A stretch of 64,000 nucleotides of DNA from Symsagittifera roscoffensis. Taxonomy: Eukaryota; Xenacoelomorpha; Acoela; Convolutidae. Shown here one piece after another: positions 31,972 through 44,197 of this stretch. The notes below the pieces were generated by a model, which saw nothing but the letters and a program-made list of their open reading frames with translations, made no database searches and had not been told where the DNA came from. Numbering within the stretch: position 1 is the first letter of the stretch; the number at the start of each line of letters is the position of its first letter. Made by a program: the position numbers and the translations under genes. Location: assembly GCF_963678635.1 (NCBI RefSeq), contig NC_087065.1:49672952-49736951 (forward strand), given 5' to 3'.

Positions 31972-33967
31972 GTTAACTGAATCGGTGGATAAACACCCTC
32001 AGTATTTGGGATACATATCCCAGCAAGCATTTTTTTGGGGTAAGTTTTGAATTACAATACAGTTTGATCTAACAAAAGTAATGGGGTTAGATATCTGGGC
32101 GGATAACACTCGACTTGGCGGATTGAATAATGTCCGTTGTTATAAACATAGAAAGATTGTTGTTCTATGTCGAGTTCGTGTGTCGAACAATGTCCATTAC
32201 AGGTATCCAAAGTTTACTTACTGTGAGTTGTATCATGTCCGCTTCCGACCCTGGCCGACATCTGTTTGCTTTTATGAATCTCGTCCAACTTGAACCCTAG
32301 TTGACAAAGGCTGATATAATTTGATTGAAGATTAATTTTCTTGCTTTCCAATCAATTGGATTTCCAAGCAAACGTAATTTTATCGCATCCGTTTTTTTTA
32401 TCGTCATGGACCTTCCATTTTTGTATTGTCATTATTGAGTTATGACCTATTGGTTATACTCATAGAGTAATTTCAGATAAGGTACACTGTCTGCTCGTCA
32501 CGCTATCTTATTTTCGGCCGGATAGATTCGTGCAACTTCTTAGTCTATTACCGATCTTACTCTTACTCTTTTATCTCCTAGTCTCATTAGATCTAGTGTA
32601 TACTGGTTTATGCGAGTTAGTTCTTGGAGTTTATCCAGAAGGAGAACAACTGTATTCAAAGTATTATTTTAATTTTTCTGGTGCTGAAACAACAAGTAGT
32701 TTCAGCACTTACAAATAAGTGTAATTGTTAGAGATGGAATGTGATTGGTTAGTTATAAATAGTTTATTTTGGTATTCCATCATAAATGTTAAGGGTCTAT
32801 AAACAATAGTTTAGAACTGGTTCCACCCATTCGGGGTTTAGAGAGTTTTTAGTTTTAAATTGTTTGATGTAGCGAAGGACGGGTGATGTAGTTTCTTTTT
32901 GAGGTTGCGAGCACTGACTTCTTGGAAAAAGGAGAAGTGTGGCTGTTTGTGTTTGACGGCGGAATAATGTTATGTTTGTGTTTCAAGATTGGTCTCATTG
33001 ATCGTGGTAGTTTTGGTGATTGTGTCAAGACTTCTGATCGATGCAATGATGTATCGATTTTGTTAAGCTTAGAGCGAAACTACGTGCAGGGTGACTTTTC
33101 CGTGTGAAGTGCCAAGTGACTAGGATCGGTACGTGTAGTCAATATCGAGATGGGCAGTGGTCTGGTTCAATGGTTTTCTTTTGCTGCGATGTTGAGTCCA
33201 TACTTTGAATCATTTGAGGGCAGTGACTTTAGGCAGCAAATCGAATAGATTTGCCATTCCGAAGTTGGAATGTAGTTGGGTTGTCATCTCTTTTGCTGCT
33301 CGTTTCTTGGCCTCTAAGAAATCTTTACATACAACTTTTCGGGTTTATATATTTAACTACATTTTTGTTAATTAAGTTTTAGTTAGGATTTGTTATTAAT
33401 TGTTATCGCAAAAGCGTTTTACTTTAGCTCGGACATTTTTTAAGAGTCGCTCACACTAGACCAAATCTTGGCAAAAATAGAGTGGTGTAGCGCGGTGGGT
33501 TAAGCCGGCTCTAGAGCATGCTCTGTGTGACGTTGATTGGAATAACTGACATTTCGCTAAACTTCTTGTTGACGAATCGTAAATACCATATCAACGTCAA
33601 GAATACGTCAACCGTTCGAAATTGAAATGTTTGCGTTTGCCCAGCACGCAAAAACGCCTCCCAAACTTCTTAGCTTAGCAACTAAATTAATAAAACTCAA
33701 ATCAGTTCTGATCACAAGATGGAATCTTCCTAAAACTTAGTTAAGAAAAACAATTAAAGTATTTTGTCAAAATTTAATCTTTAAACTTCATAATGATTAT
33801 GTCGGTAAAAAACGTTCCTTTATTTGAAATGATGTAAGCCAGAGGTTAAGAATTTTCTTTTAATGTAAACTAATGAATATGATGCCATACTTGATATTTA
33901 AGAAAAATGCATTCGTGGCAATTATTATGCAACAGACCGTGACCCGTATTATTGAAAATGATAAACT
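31972..33967. other. Stretch without a recognised gene, before the + strand retroelement
   Basis: The open frame at 32530-32718 begins with a hydrophobic run but starts at GTG and has no support. TTATAAATAG at 32752-32762 is TATA-like. About 33490-33520 faintly resembles a tRNA A box. Base composition is less A/T-homopolymeric than to the left. It could include flanks of a retroelement, but I found no matching second copy. Confidence 0.4.
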
Positions 33968-34130
33968 TATACTAATCGTCAGTAGAGAATTGAATCATTA
34001 GATTGCACAGTTGACTCTTTTTCTGAACTGACTTGTAGAACACTTGAGCACAGAGCCCAGAGAAACGCATCACATAACATCTGTACAACAGTTCAATTGC
34101 TAACATCGGTAAATTGACACGTTGTTACTC
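33968..34130 (+). repeat. Left terminal direct repeat (LTR or LTR part) of element 1
   Basis: The 163 bases from TATACTAATCGTCAGTAGAG to GACACGTTGTTACTC recur at 42405-42568 with about a dozen differences. Homology stops at both edges. No TG..CA boundary or target duplication is obvious, so the repeat may be a truncated LTR. Confidence 0.8.
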
Positions 34131-34970
34131 GATTACAGGAGTATTCAGTAACTTGCCACCGTTGCTGCACCTTTCACGGTTTCAAATATCTGCTACCGCA
34201 ATAAAGTGCATTATTGGAAAGCACTCCTTGATATTTGATTCCGTTGGCGATTTTGAACAACAGACGGACTTTGTCAGTCAAGATGAAAGAATCTGGTATA
34301 CAGTATTTCGTGAGTTTCAAAGAACTGATTGTTTTGTCTGATATCATGTCTTAAATTTGATTATTAAAAGCCGAACAAAAATCAGTTAAAAAGTTTAAAA
34401 TTACACTCCCACATTTCACATGTAATTTTTTCTCGCTTACATATTAATATTAACAATATAACAATGGTCATATTAATTTTTAAGTTAAAATTAATATGAC
34501 CATTTCAAAAATTCTGTTTTACAGCATAAGCGTTTTCTGAAACCGTTTAAAAAAATTTTGAAAAATCATGAAACAGACTAACACAGTCAGTTTAAAGTAT
34601 TTTTAGAAGTCTTAAAACAAAAATATGTCAACACAGCCTATTTCAAACTGGTTTAACAGCAAGTTTTTTCAATTTCGAATAAAAGTAGTTGCATTTCTTG
34701 AGCTTATGCATCCAACACAGCAAAAATGTACTCCATATAGTTATAGAAGACTGGCTTCAACAATTTGAAATAATTGAATTTATTACTCAGAGTGAAAATT
34801 ATCAAACTTTTCGCGAAGAATGGGTAGATTCTACTGATATAGCAAATAATGACATTATTGACTTTTTCGACCAAACCTCCGTCAAACTAGATATAGAATC
34901 AACACTTGCAACTCGAAAAATTTGAAATTAATCAATAAAAATATTATTTATTATAAATCAATAATTAAAC
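34131..34970 (+). other. Leader between terminal repeat and gag of element 1
   Basis: No intact frame is recognised. A hairpin with 18-bp arms lies at 34463-34504. A frame at 34689-34925 has an acidic, helix-like composition but no known motif. I could not identify a primer-binding site. Confidence 0.4.
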
Positions 34971-36297
34971 ATGGCTCACCATCAATCAAAGGTAAGCCTG
35001 GCAAAATTTGGTGGATTACCATCAGAAAATTGGACTGAATTTGAGTCTCAACTCCGAAGAGTATTTGAAGTAGCAAATGTCGAAAATGCTCAAAGAAGCG
35101 GCTAATGAATATTGCATTTGCAAAAAGATGCACTACAGTATTTTTTGACAATACCCGTAGCCACTCAAAATGATTTTAACTTAACACTCACTGCATTACG
35201 AACTTATTATTGTAACCCAAATCTTACAGAACTTCATATGATAGAATTAGAATCTATGAAGTTTGATCAAAAAACAATGAAGCCTGATGCCTTCCTTGTC
35301 AAGCTTCAGACACTTGCGAAGCGAGCCCTCCCCGACCCTATACCCCTACCTGTCGCCCCAGCTGGATCCGGAGCTGCCGAAGTGGATTGAGTAGCAGCAG
35401 AAAACGCCGCTAATGCTGAGAGACAGCGCTTTGCTGGACAAGAACGCAGCAATCTTGTCAAACGAGTATTTAAAATGGCGATGCCCAATTGGATTAGGAT
35501 CAATTTTTTGGAACAACCCGCAAATGCCTCAGTCAATGATCTATGCACACTTGCAAATCGTCTGCTCACATTTAACAGCATGTGCCCAGCTGACGATATT
35601 ACGCGAGATGGTCTCAATGAGGTCCATCCTGATGTAACGGAAAATCTTGTAAGTGCTCTGTCAAAAATCAACAGGACACAAAAACAGATGCAAGAACAAT
35701 TGAATGAGATGTCGAAACAATTTCTCGACTATCAAAAAGGAAAGGACCAGACACAGCACCAATCTTGAATTTCTAATGAAAAAAAACAACCCTCTGGGAA
35801 ATCAGTTTAACGGTGGCTGGAGACCGAGAAGACCACGACCACAGAATTTTTGGGGTTACCCACCTCACGGATTTTTTCCCAACCCGTGGCATCATTATCA
35901 AATGTCGAATGCCTCCCAATTTAATCGGAGGATGCAAATTTATCCCGAAAATAATGCAGCGTTTCAACAATCTCAACCCTCGAACCAGAACCCCCCCCCC
36001 CCCCAATTTGATGATGCCGCATTTTCCCAAAACGGCACGAAACTCAGCCGACGAGAATATGTCACCGTTTTGGAACGATGGGCCATATCCAAAGATTTTG
36101 TTCCGTCCCGCCAGATCCGCAAAACCGCGGTGATCAAATACTTTATAATGTTGAGCCAAAAACTAAATACGCCACGCCACACAGAACCTAATAATAAAAA
36201 AAATATAAGTAGTTACTATACACAAAATCTGAAAAAACGTAGAAAATTCCGAGTAAAAAGCTTAACAGGAAAAATAATGACCTTGCTAACGCAGTAA
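34971..36297 (+). pseudogene. gag: gag of element 1, broken
   Basis: The start ATG is at 34971. The first part (FGGLPSENWTEFESQL) matches the usual start of a Ty3/gypsy capsid region. In-frame stops occur at 35103-35108 and 35388-35390, and the local frame around 35100 looks shifted. The capsid-like part continues to 35768 in the same register. From 35704 a different register carries an R/P/G-rich segment (GGWRPRRPRPQNFWG) that may replace a zinc-knuckle nucleocapsid; I see no C-C-H-C motif. A run of 16 C at about 35989-36004 lies in this part. The product would be the structural capsid protein, now non-functional. Confidence 0.75.
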
Positions 36298-36946
36298 TAG
36301 GTCACAACGAAGATGAATTTTGCGCAGTTATTCCCCTGAAAGGGGATGTTTTATGTTATGTGCCAATCTGTTTTTCTCCCAAACTTAAACGTAAAGCACT
36401 AGTCGACACGGGAGCATGTATTAATGCTATGCCTAATGAACTGTTTGAAAAAATGAAGACATAAGATTTAATTCACGATGTAGAAGAAAGTAAATTTACT
36501 TCTAACAAACTCGCTTCTGTGGAGGCAGTTCGTGTTCAGTATCAAGGTAGAATACAAATTCATATAGGACTCTATAAATTCACAGAAACATTCATAGTGA
36601 TGCCAAAAATGAATATTGTTATGTTAGGAAACTCATTTTTGTGACAAACGATATCGAAATTACACCTGCAATAGGAATTTTACGCCTCCCTGACTTTACG
36701 CTACAGTTGAATAATATACATGTCAATGATAAATACAAAAAACGAATAACACCTGAAAATAATTTTCTCTTGCTCAATGGGAAAAAAATCACCGTCAACC
36801 CTCAGCAACAAAAAATAATCGAATGTCTCATAGGCAAAGATATCGACGACATTAGGAAAGTACATGGACTAGTACACCCTTATCCGCGTTTCGAACAAAA
36901 AACAGGCCTATGTGTAAAGTCATTTGTGCATCCTAAACCCCTTTGA
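36294..36946 (+). pseudogene. Aspartic protease and pol linker of element 1, broken
   Basis: The retropepsin motif ALVDTGACINAMP is at about 36396-36434, with the catalytic Asp codon at 36405-36407. One in-frame stop (36462-36464) interrupts the domain. A change of register occurs near 36641, after which the linker frame (EITPAIGILRLPDFTLQ) runs to 36946. The enzyme would cleave the gag-pol polyprotein in an active element. Confidence 0.75.
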
Positions 36947-37097
36947 TACGCCACTTACGATCCTCCAAAACACACAAGTCGCAACTTTTAGCCTAATTTC
37001 TCCTCGCCATTCGCAGTCTTTGACCCTACTTGATCCAAAACCGATTTCCCTCGCAAAATTTTTGCAAAGACAAATTTTCTCCTCGAGGTAAACCAAA

Positions 37098-37620
37098 TTG
37101 TTTCAAACCCCGATTTTGAAAGTCCAAACCCGGCTAGCCAAACCCGACTTACAATATGTAATCCTCACAGATGCAAGTTACCACCAAGCAGGATTCGTTT
37201 TATTGATAGAAGATTATTCAAAAGACCCCTACAACACTAAATCGGAAATTAAAACAAATGCACCCGTTTCATTTGGTTCAAAACTCTCCATCACAGCACA
37301 ACTGAAATTTTCGAATTTTTGTAAAGAGTTTTTTGCCGTCTATTTTGAACTAGACCATTTCTCACAATAAGTTTGGGGCGCAGAACAGCCTATCATCATA
37401 AAGACAGACAACCAAACTTTAACGAGATTTTTCAAAACAAAAACAATCCAGCTTGGCGTTTGGAATTTCATAGATCAAGTACTAGCCTTTAACATAGTTG
37501 TGGGAAACATACCAACGCAGCCGCGGATTTCTTGTCCCGAATGGAAACTGACCCATCACAGACACTTGAATTGAAGCTCTCCGACAACATCTCGATACAG
37601 AAATTGAAGTCTCAATGAAG
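37098..37620 (+). pseudogene. RNase H domain of element 1, RT missing
   Basis: RNase H residues are visible: Asp in YVILTDASYHQAG, Glu in FCKEFFAVYFE and Asp in IIIKTDNQTL. The terminal ADFLSRME segment is in another register near 37530. A stop at 37368-37370 and a frameshift near 37520 break it. The usual RT signatures (L-P-F-G, Y-x-D-D) are absent, and only about 150 bases separate this region from the protease linker. Confidence 0.75.
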
Positions 37621-37777
37621 GCAAATACACCAGATGTCTCGATGCAGGAGCTTTTTCCAGAAGAACAGTCCAGTTAACTCGCTGCGTTGCCCAGTAACCT
37701 AGTTGATGCACTCAAACGAAGAGTCATCTAGATCAACTTTTACCTGAAAGATTGAAGATCCGGACTCAAACACCAGG

Positions 37778-39272
37778 TTGTACAAACTGATCAGCAAGGA
37801 CGTGATCAGTTCTATTGAAATGCATAATCTTTTTGTTGATGCACTGGATATGAGTTCAACCAGTCCCTTGGATTTAAAACGTCAACAACAGGCCGACGAC
37901 ACATTACAAACGGTACTGCAGTGGTTACAAGGAACTCAACCAGGGGATCTCCAATATGCAACATTTGAAGTGAAGAAATATGCGAAACAACTTTCCCGAT
38001 TGAAACTTGAGAACAACGTTATATATCGCCTATTCTTCTCATTTTCAGGACAAGTACAGTATAAGCAGTACTGTCTTCCAAAGACGCTTCGTCACGAAGT
38101 TCTTTACTCACTTCATAACTCCGCAACTGGAGGACATCGGAATTGAGCGAACAGCACACGAGTTCCGCAAACGATTTTACTTCCCTCGGTTCACAGAATT
38201 CCTCTTTAATTATATACGACAGTGCTTGACATGTTTGCAAATGAAAAAAAAAAAACCTCGATCACGATTGACTCCGCCACTACAGGAGGTGTCGAGTCTT
38301 CAATCGTTCCCTTGGGACATGTAACAAATTGACATTGTAGGACCGTTGCAAGGATCGTCCTATACGTATGTCCTCAGTACAATCGACGTTTTCTCTAAAT
38401 ATCTGTTCGCCGCACCGATTTGCAACGAAAATGCAAAAAAGTAGCTCAAAAATATGTAGCATTGTTTTTAAACATAGTTATTTGCCAGAAACAATTCTAG
38501 CTGACTTAGGTTCAAACATCACAGCTGAGCGCTTTCATGAACTTGCAACCATGTTAGAAATAGAATTGCAACATAATAAACTTAAGCATCCTCAAACAGT
38601 AGGTTTAATAGAGCGTTCACACGGAGCCTTAAAACGTATTCTTAAGCTAAACACGACCGAACAGTGATCTGATTGGTACAAATATGTAGACCTAGCTTGT
38701 TATATACATACATCGTATTTTTCATCTATTGGATGCACACCGTCACTCTTATTTCATGGTTGACACCCGATCAAACTATTAGATATGCGTTTCAAAAATC
38801 AAACTTTAAAAAGACTAGAACCAACTTTTGATTAAATTAGGTAGTTACAGGATGCAGTTCAAACGTCATTTCAAACAAGGTAAACAGAATTTAATTCAAA
38901 ATCATCATAAGTACAGAAGCTACTTTGATAAAAAAAGCAAACGCTACACCAGTCTTATTGCATTTCTATTGTTGATTACTGAACCCAAAAATCACAGATC
39001 AATCAGACTTTGCTGCGAAATCAGTTCAACTATGGTTAACTTTATATCGCGTCGAAAAAACATATACAACATCTAATTATTTAATCCATAAAGTAGGTAC
39101 CAATTACACACAAGTAGTGCACAGAATTAGACTCAAACCCATAGTTCCTCAGTTCATAGTGGAAGATATATCTTCTATTTCCGAAAAGAACTTCACAGTT
39201 GACCCTAGTCTTGGATAGTTTCGTAGCGAACCCGCCCTTTTCGATTCACAACCACAAACTTCTAGTCATATT
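37778..39272 (+). pseudogene. Integrase of element 1, broken
   Basis: The zinc finger is spread over two registers: LRHEVLYSLHNSATGGH followed by RQCLTCLQMK. The catalytic core shows Asp in QIDIVGPLQG, Asp in ILADLGSNITAERF and Glu in GLIERSHGALKR. Stops (for example at 38144-38146) and at least three frame changes break it. The C-terminal part to about 39230 is degraded. It would insert the DNA copy into the host genome. Confidence 0.8.
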
Positions 39273-40094
39273 GTGCTGGATAACACTTTGGAGGAGGAAC
39301 CAGAAGAGGACCCGTCACTCACAGACATCTCTTGGAGTCTAGGAGGACTACCGGCACCGCCAGCAGCGATACCAGCAGCACTTGCCCCAGGTCTCTTATC
39401 GGATCCACCTTCAATCAGAAATCCTGAACCCAGGATTGTATACTTCCCAGATCCAGACAATTTGCCTGATCCTAATGAATTCACAGCAAATAGGGAAATG
39501 GAAAACACTTTTGTTAAGGACCCGGATGCCACAGACGCTGAAATGACCCAACTGGCGGAGGAACCAGTTCAATCACCTCAGCGTCAGAGACATCAGGATG
39601 ATGACACTTTTGTTGTGGAAGGCCACGAACCAATAATTTTGTCCCAGCAACAAGGATCAACCTCTGACGTGATCGGTGTTCAAATGGACTTCGGTGCCAT
39701 TCGAACTCCTGCTAGATCGCAAAATTGTCAGCGTCCAACCAGTGCTTCTCAGCAGCGCAAAACTCCAGTATCTAGTACAAGAGTTACATTTGAATCTACA
39801 GCCAACCGATTTTTTTCACCATCTAAGAGACAGGCACTAACTGCAGCTGCTCGGAGTCAAGAACAGCTTTATGGGACGTTCAACGAAATGCCGGAACGAC
39901 TGTCCAGCATCAGTCACGCTATGCGCTTAGAAACCGCCCACGGAATCAGACAGAAACCGATCTCCGAGGAAACACGAACATCAGAGTTTTACCAACGCCG
40001 TACCGTGACGCCACACAAGCTGAAAAAAAACACAGAAAAAATCTTCATGGAAACCTCCATGGCGTTGATTACAGTCCGAATGATGATGCAATGA
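39273..40094 (+). pseudogene. Open 273-codon pol tail of element 1, low-complexity
   Basis: An uninterrupted frame lies between integrase and env. It is rich in P, E, D, Q, S and T (EEEPEEDPSLTD, RIVYFPDPDNLPDPNEF) and ends with a more basic segment (SPSKRQALTAAARSQ). No enzyme motif is visible. It follows the integrase register after a TAG near 39217, so I take it as the disordered C-terminal extension of pol. A separate accessory gene is possible. Confidence 0.55.
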
Positions 40095-40139
40095 TGCACT
40101 TTTACCAGAAAGCTCTTCACGCCGGAACATTGTAAATCC

Positions 40140-42412
40140 GAGAAAACAAAGTTTTGATTCAAAGTTTTTTGCATCTTCTTATTCTGATTTTTTTTCTTAC
40201 CCCCTATAAAATTTACCCGCTGTAAGGCAACATTGATCTTCATCAGCAAAGATCAAACAAAGATAAGCACAGTTCCCTGGAATGACCACAATTTCTCCTG
40301 GATTCTGAAACGTGTAATTAAAAAACATCTGCCTGGGAATCTGATGTTAAATCGATACACAACGACAACGAAGTGATGCCAAATGGAAACCTATTCAACG
40401 AGCAAACGAAGATACTTTTGGCCGATAAGTTTATCACCTTCAATTTCTTGTACCCTTCCCGAAATACAACATAAAGATTCTATACGAATACACTTTGCTA
40501 TCGGACAAACTGAACAGCTATTGGACTGAGCCGTCTCTTTTTTGCAATTCGGATTTCTCAACTGGTTTTAACTCAAGCGACAATTTCTTCAACGTGGATT
40601 AGTTGCTCAACCAAATTAAGAAAGACACCAACATAGCCAAACTCCAAGTTGACCAACTACACATCGAAACAAAAGAATTTTTGAATCCAGATCAGATGCC
40701 ACGAAACAGACAACGCAGAGGAGCACCAATCGCTGCACTAGCAATTGCTTCTATTGGTCTGTTTGGAGGCGGAGTTCTCGTTGGAAATTCGGAGTGTGGA
40801 TTATTTGGATTTTTTGGATCCTGTCAGAAACAAGCAAAGGAAAACGCAGAAAACATTATGCGTCTAGCTGATTTTTCCGAGGCAGTGGCAACTGATTTAC
40901 ATCGCTTAAGAACCAACACAAACAATTTTTTTTTCTAGTCAGTGAAGAACTTGCGGAAATAAAGAAAATCCAAGACGAGATGATATCCATACAGAATCAC
41001 AACTGGCAACTTATAGACGAACAATTAGACACTTTTGCCAACAACGTTCACATTCTTGGGAACTGTGACCAACTTTTGATCTCCCGACAGCAGATCAAAT
41101 TTGACTCATTTTCCTTCTTGTTTTTGCTTGCATACGCAAATATCAGGACGTACAGAGCAGCCCTGTATGCATTTCGGATTAACTTGATGACAGCTAATCC
41201 GTCACTTTTGAAGAAACGTCTACCAGTGTCATTAGTTCCGAAAGACAGCCTGGATAATATTTTAAGGGTGGTAGCAGAAGAGCAAGTCCAGTCTGCTGAC
41301 CGACTTTCTCTTGCCATTCCTATAAGTGAAATCCTAAGCTACTACGAAGCCGAATTGCTTAGTGACTCAATTACGGTAAAAGAAGGACTGCTGATGACTC
41401 TCTCAATACCTCTAGCTAGCAGACAAAAGGCTTTCACAGTGTACAAAGTCTATGCGATACCAAGGCCTCAGCCTAAGCCAGACTTGGCACTAAAATTGAA
41501 GATTGAAGCGGAATTTTTAGCAGAGTCAGAGGACCAGATGGAAACGGCAGCCATCAGCCACGGACAATTAGACAAATGTATTGGATCAAAAAAATATCAA
41601 ATATGTCACGAGAACATGGCAACGGAAATGGGACACTCTTCTTGCTTAGCAAACTTGTTCTTCAAAGGCACACTGGACGCATTGAAGGTTTGCGACACAG
41701 AGAAGATGTCCTCTCCAGTGAGAGAACAAGCACAAAACTTGGGATTTGGTGTGTGGCTGATCACCTCAGCATTTGATGGACACAGTCTAATGTAAACGAA
41801 TACCCTGTCTTCGTTCGGTTCTACGATGCGAAAATTCAAAGGTTGTAGAATTTGCCTAATTTCGCTGGAAAGCGGCAGACAGATAATGGGACCGAACATC
41901 AAGATACGAAGCGATCTAAGTAGCTGTGACCATATTCCTGCGGTCAAACTGAACGTGAAACTTCCTGACCCTTTGGCTCACTTGTTTGAAACGCTAGCTT
42001 CAGTGGACGAGATGCCAACGTACAATCGACAAGTGGATGCGAGCATGGATATACTAAGGAACGTGCGAGAAAAACTAACGAGAGTAAATTCAACCGCAAA
42101 TATCGAGACTTTAGAAGATATTGCAAAACCAATAGCGACAGAAATGAGAACTCTAAAACCAAGCCTAGCAAGACATTTTGATAATTTGGATACCATAAAA
42201 CAATCAGCTTGACTTCGTTTTTACTGTCAATGATCCTTCATGTAATGTTTTTCTGGGCAAATTACAGATATTGTGGAGTAAGAATACTTGTACCCCAATT
42301 CTTGAAAGGAGAGGATCAAAAAACAAAAATACCAATGAAACCTGTCATGGACATCTCAGGACACGCAAACTTGAAATTGGAGAAACGTATACTAGGGAGA
42401 AACGTATACTAA
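40140..42412 (+). pseudogene. env: env of element 1, class-I-like fusion protein, interrupted
   Basis: A hydrophobic segment near 40170 may be the signal peptide. The surface part to about 40600 is degraded. At about 40693-40720 a furin-type site (NRQRR) is followed at once by a glycine/alanine-rich hydrophobic stretch (APIAALAIASIGLFGGG), as in a fusion peptide. A long, mostly open ectodomain follows (40980-41795 and 41826-42212) with a helical first part and several cysteines. A hydrophobic segment (FLLSMILHVMFFWANY), in a different register from 42209, is the likely transmembrane anchor. Breaks: a frame change near 40938, a stop at 41793-41795 and a change near 42209. It belongs with envelope glycoproteins of invertebrate Ty3/gypsy-type elements; exact family by inference. 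Confidence 0.75.
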
Positions 42413-42568
42413 TTGTCAGTAGAGAATTGAATCTTTAGATTGCACAGTTGACTCTTTTTCCTGAACTGACTTGTAGAACACTTGAGCACAGAACCCAAAG
42501 AAACGCATCACTTAACATCTGTACAGCAAATCAATTGCTAACATCAGTAAATTGACACGTTGTTACTC
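42405..42568 (+). repeat. Right terminal direct repeat of element 1
   Basis: Homologous to 33968-34130 from TATACTAATTGTCAGTAGAG to GACACGTTGTTACTC. The sequences beyond each copy are unrelated. Confidence 0.8.
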
Positions 42569-42954
42569 TCTGACGTCCCCCTGGTTAGTGAGGCCAGGAG
42601 TGGGGTATATTTTTATGGTCTCTTTGTGCAGAGTCTCTTTTTTGTGCTCAACCTTTTGTTTCATTTTAATTACTTGTTTTTCTCTTTTTTGTTCTGGTTG
42701 TGTCCTCTTTTAAAAAACAAAATCTTTTGGTTTGGGTTTGTGTTTCGACTTTTTTGTGTGTTATTTGATTGTGGTAAAACTTGATAGTGGTTTTCAAAAG
42801 AATAATTTGTCCAGTTTTAATCTGGTTTTAATCTGGTTTGGGTACCGTGGGTTTTTCTTTCTTAAACATGCATTTAGTTTGTGATTATTTCAGTTTACTT
42901 TATAATTCCTTCCAACCGGGTTAAAGGAAAGTTTGAAACGTGTGAAAACTAGTT
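42569..42954. other. T-rich junction between the two retroelements
   Basis: Pyrimidine-rich + strand DNA without a gene. It separates the right terminal repeat of element 1 from the tandem units of element 2. A terminal repeat of element 2 might be expected here, but no partner was found near 61 kb. Confidence 0.4.
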
Positions 42955-44197
42955 AGATTTGTTATCAGTGAAAGTTGAAACTTAAAATTCATTATTTAAA
43001 CAATTTTTTGTGGGCGAGCGGTGCGATTGTGGAAAGAGTGTGTGATTTATGGGCGTGTGAATGATTCAAACTTATAAAAGAAGCGTCTTGTAGAAAAATT
43101 AGTAATCATTAACTTATCTGCAATTTTTTATGAGTTTACTACCTTGAAATATTAATTTTACTTCTTCAGGAGTTTTAATTTATGAATTTACTGCTTAGTA
43201 GAAGGGAATTTTACTGCTTTGGGGGATTTATTTTATGAATTTACTGCTATTTTGAGGTGAATCTTACTGCTTGTGATTAGATACTGCAATTTGTTAGAGT
43301 TTTTTAAATTATTTACAATTTTTTAATTCTTTTTATTTGTTTGAGACGAATTAGCGATGAAATCTAGAAAGAAAATAGAAACATTTATAAAGAATGCTTT
43401 GTTGTGTTTAATGCTTAATTAATGTTTTGGAAATATTCTAGGATTGAGGCTTCGACGGGCTGTATATATTCGTTGGGGACAACTAGTGGGCGAGATTCAT
43501 CAACATTGAAAGTTCTGGTTAGTGGGCAGAATATAAACAATTGTCTTATGGGGCCGTAATTTTGGATGATACCTTGCGTATTAGTGTCTTTTATACAATA
43601 TGAGGTATTTAAGAAGAAGGGTGAAGTGTAATTAGAATTAAAAAATTGAAATCAATGTTGTGGGTTTTGTGACGGTGAATTAATTGTGTAGTGGCGGTGG
43701 ATAAGTTTATAATAGGTGTATGTGTGAGTTTGTTTTGTGCGTAACATTATTTGATGTGAGCAGTGTAAGTCGCGTTCTTTTGGTGTTAGGAAATTGAAAG
43801 CTAGTGAGAAATGGTTAATTTTATTAAAATGAGGATCATAGACTTTTGTGTCGCGAAGTGCTGTGGGTACAAAACGATCATTTTTTTCATGCAATTAATG
43901 ACAAATACATATTGAGAGTTTATTAAAAAAGTTTCAGTTAGTTGGGGGTAGCGTTTGTATCGTCTTCTAAAAAGGTATCTTCCATAAAACGTGCATTAGC
44001 GTGATCATAGTAGTTAATGGAAAAATGGTTTGCTTTTTGTGCAACAAATCGTTTTAGTGTTTGAGTTTGTTCGATGGTTGTGAATTGTTTTTCATGAAGT
44101 GCTGTGGTTAGGTGATGTAGTCGAGTGTGACAGAATTCATTGTCTTCTTGGTTATTATATAATGGGAGTGATAATGGGTTGGTGAAATGGTAATATA
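42955..44197 (-). pseudogene. Unknown element-2 reading frame, tandem copy 1
   Basis: Copies start (on +) with AGATTTGTTATCAGTGAAAG and end GTGAAATGGTAATAT. Fragments on the - strand include ANHFSINYYDHANARFMED (about 43990-44050) and TKVYDPHFNKINHFSL (about 43800-43850). Compared with copy 3, the C-terminal part of the frame is partly deleted. I do not recognise the protein. The + strand side of the unit carries repeated TTTACTGC words (43180-43300) and a TTATAAAAG box near 43075. Confidence 0.6.

Larger units (their letters stand above)
33968..42568 (+). mobile_element. Decayed Ty3/gypsy-type retroelement with env (element 1)
   Basis: The order is terminal repeat, gag, aspartic protease, RNase H, integrase, pol tail, env, terminal repeat, all on the + strand. 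Several stops and frameshifts interrupt gag and pol. The distance between the protease-linked frame (to 36946) and RNase H (from 37098) is too short for a reverse transcriptase core, so RT has been deleted. Gene order, DTGA protease and the DDE integrase with HHCC finger place it with Ty3/gypsy-type elements. The long env makes it an endogenous-retrovirus-like element of an invertebrate. Confidence 0.85.

Noticed and set aside
32530-32718. A small secreted peptide starting with a leucine-rich signal
   Set aside because: The frame begins at GTG, has no ATG, no promoter or splice support, and lies in repeat-flanking DNA.
34114-34925. Short frames before gag as accessory genes of element 1
   Set aside because: They are short, lack motifs and lie in a leader where other frames are equally open.
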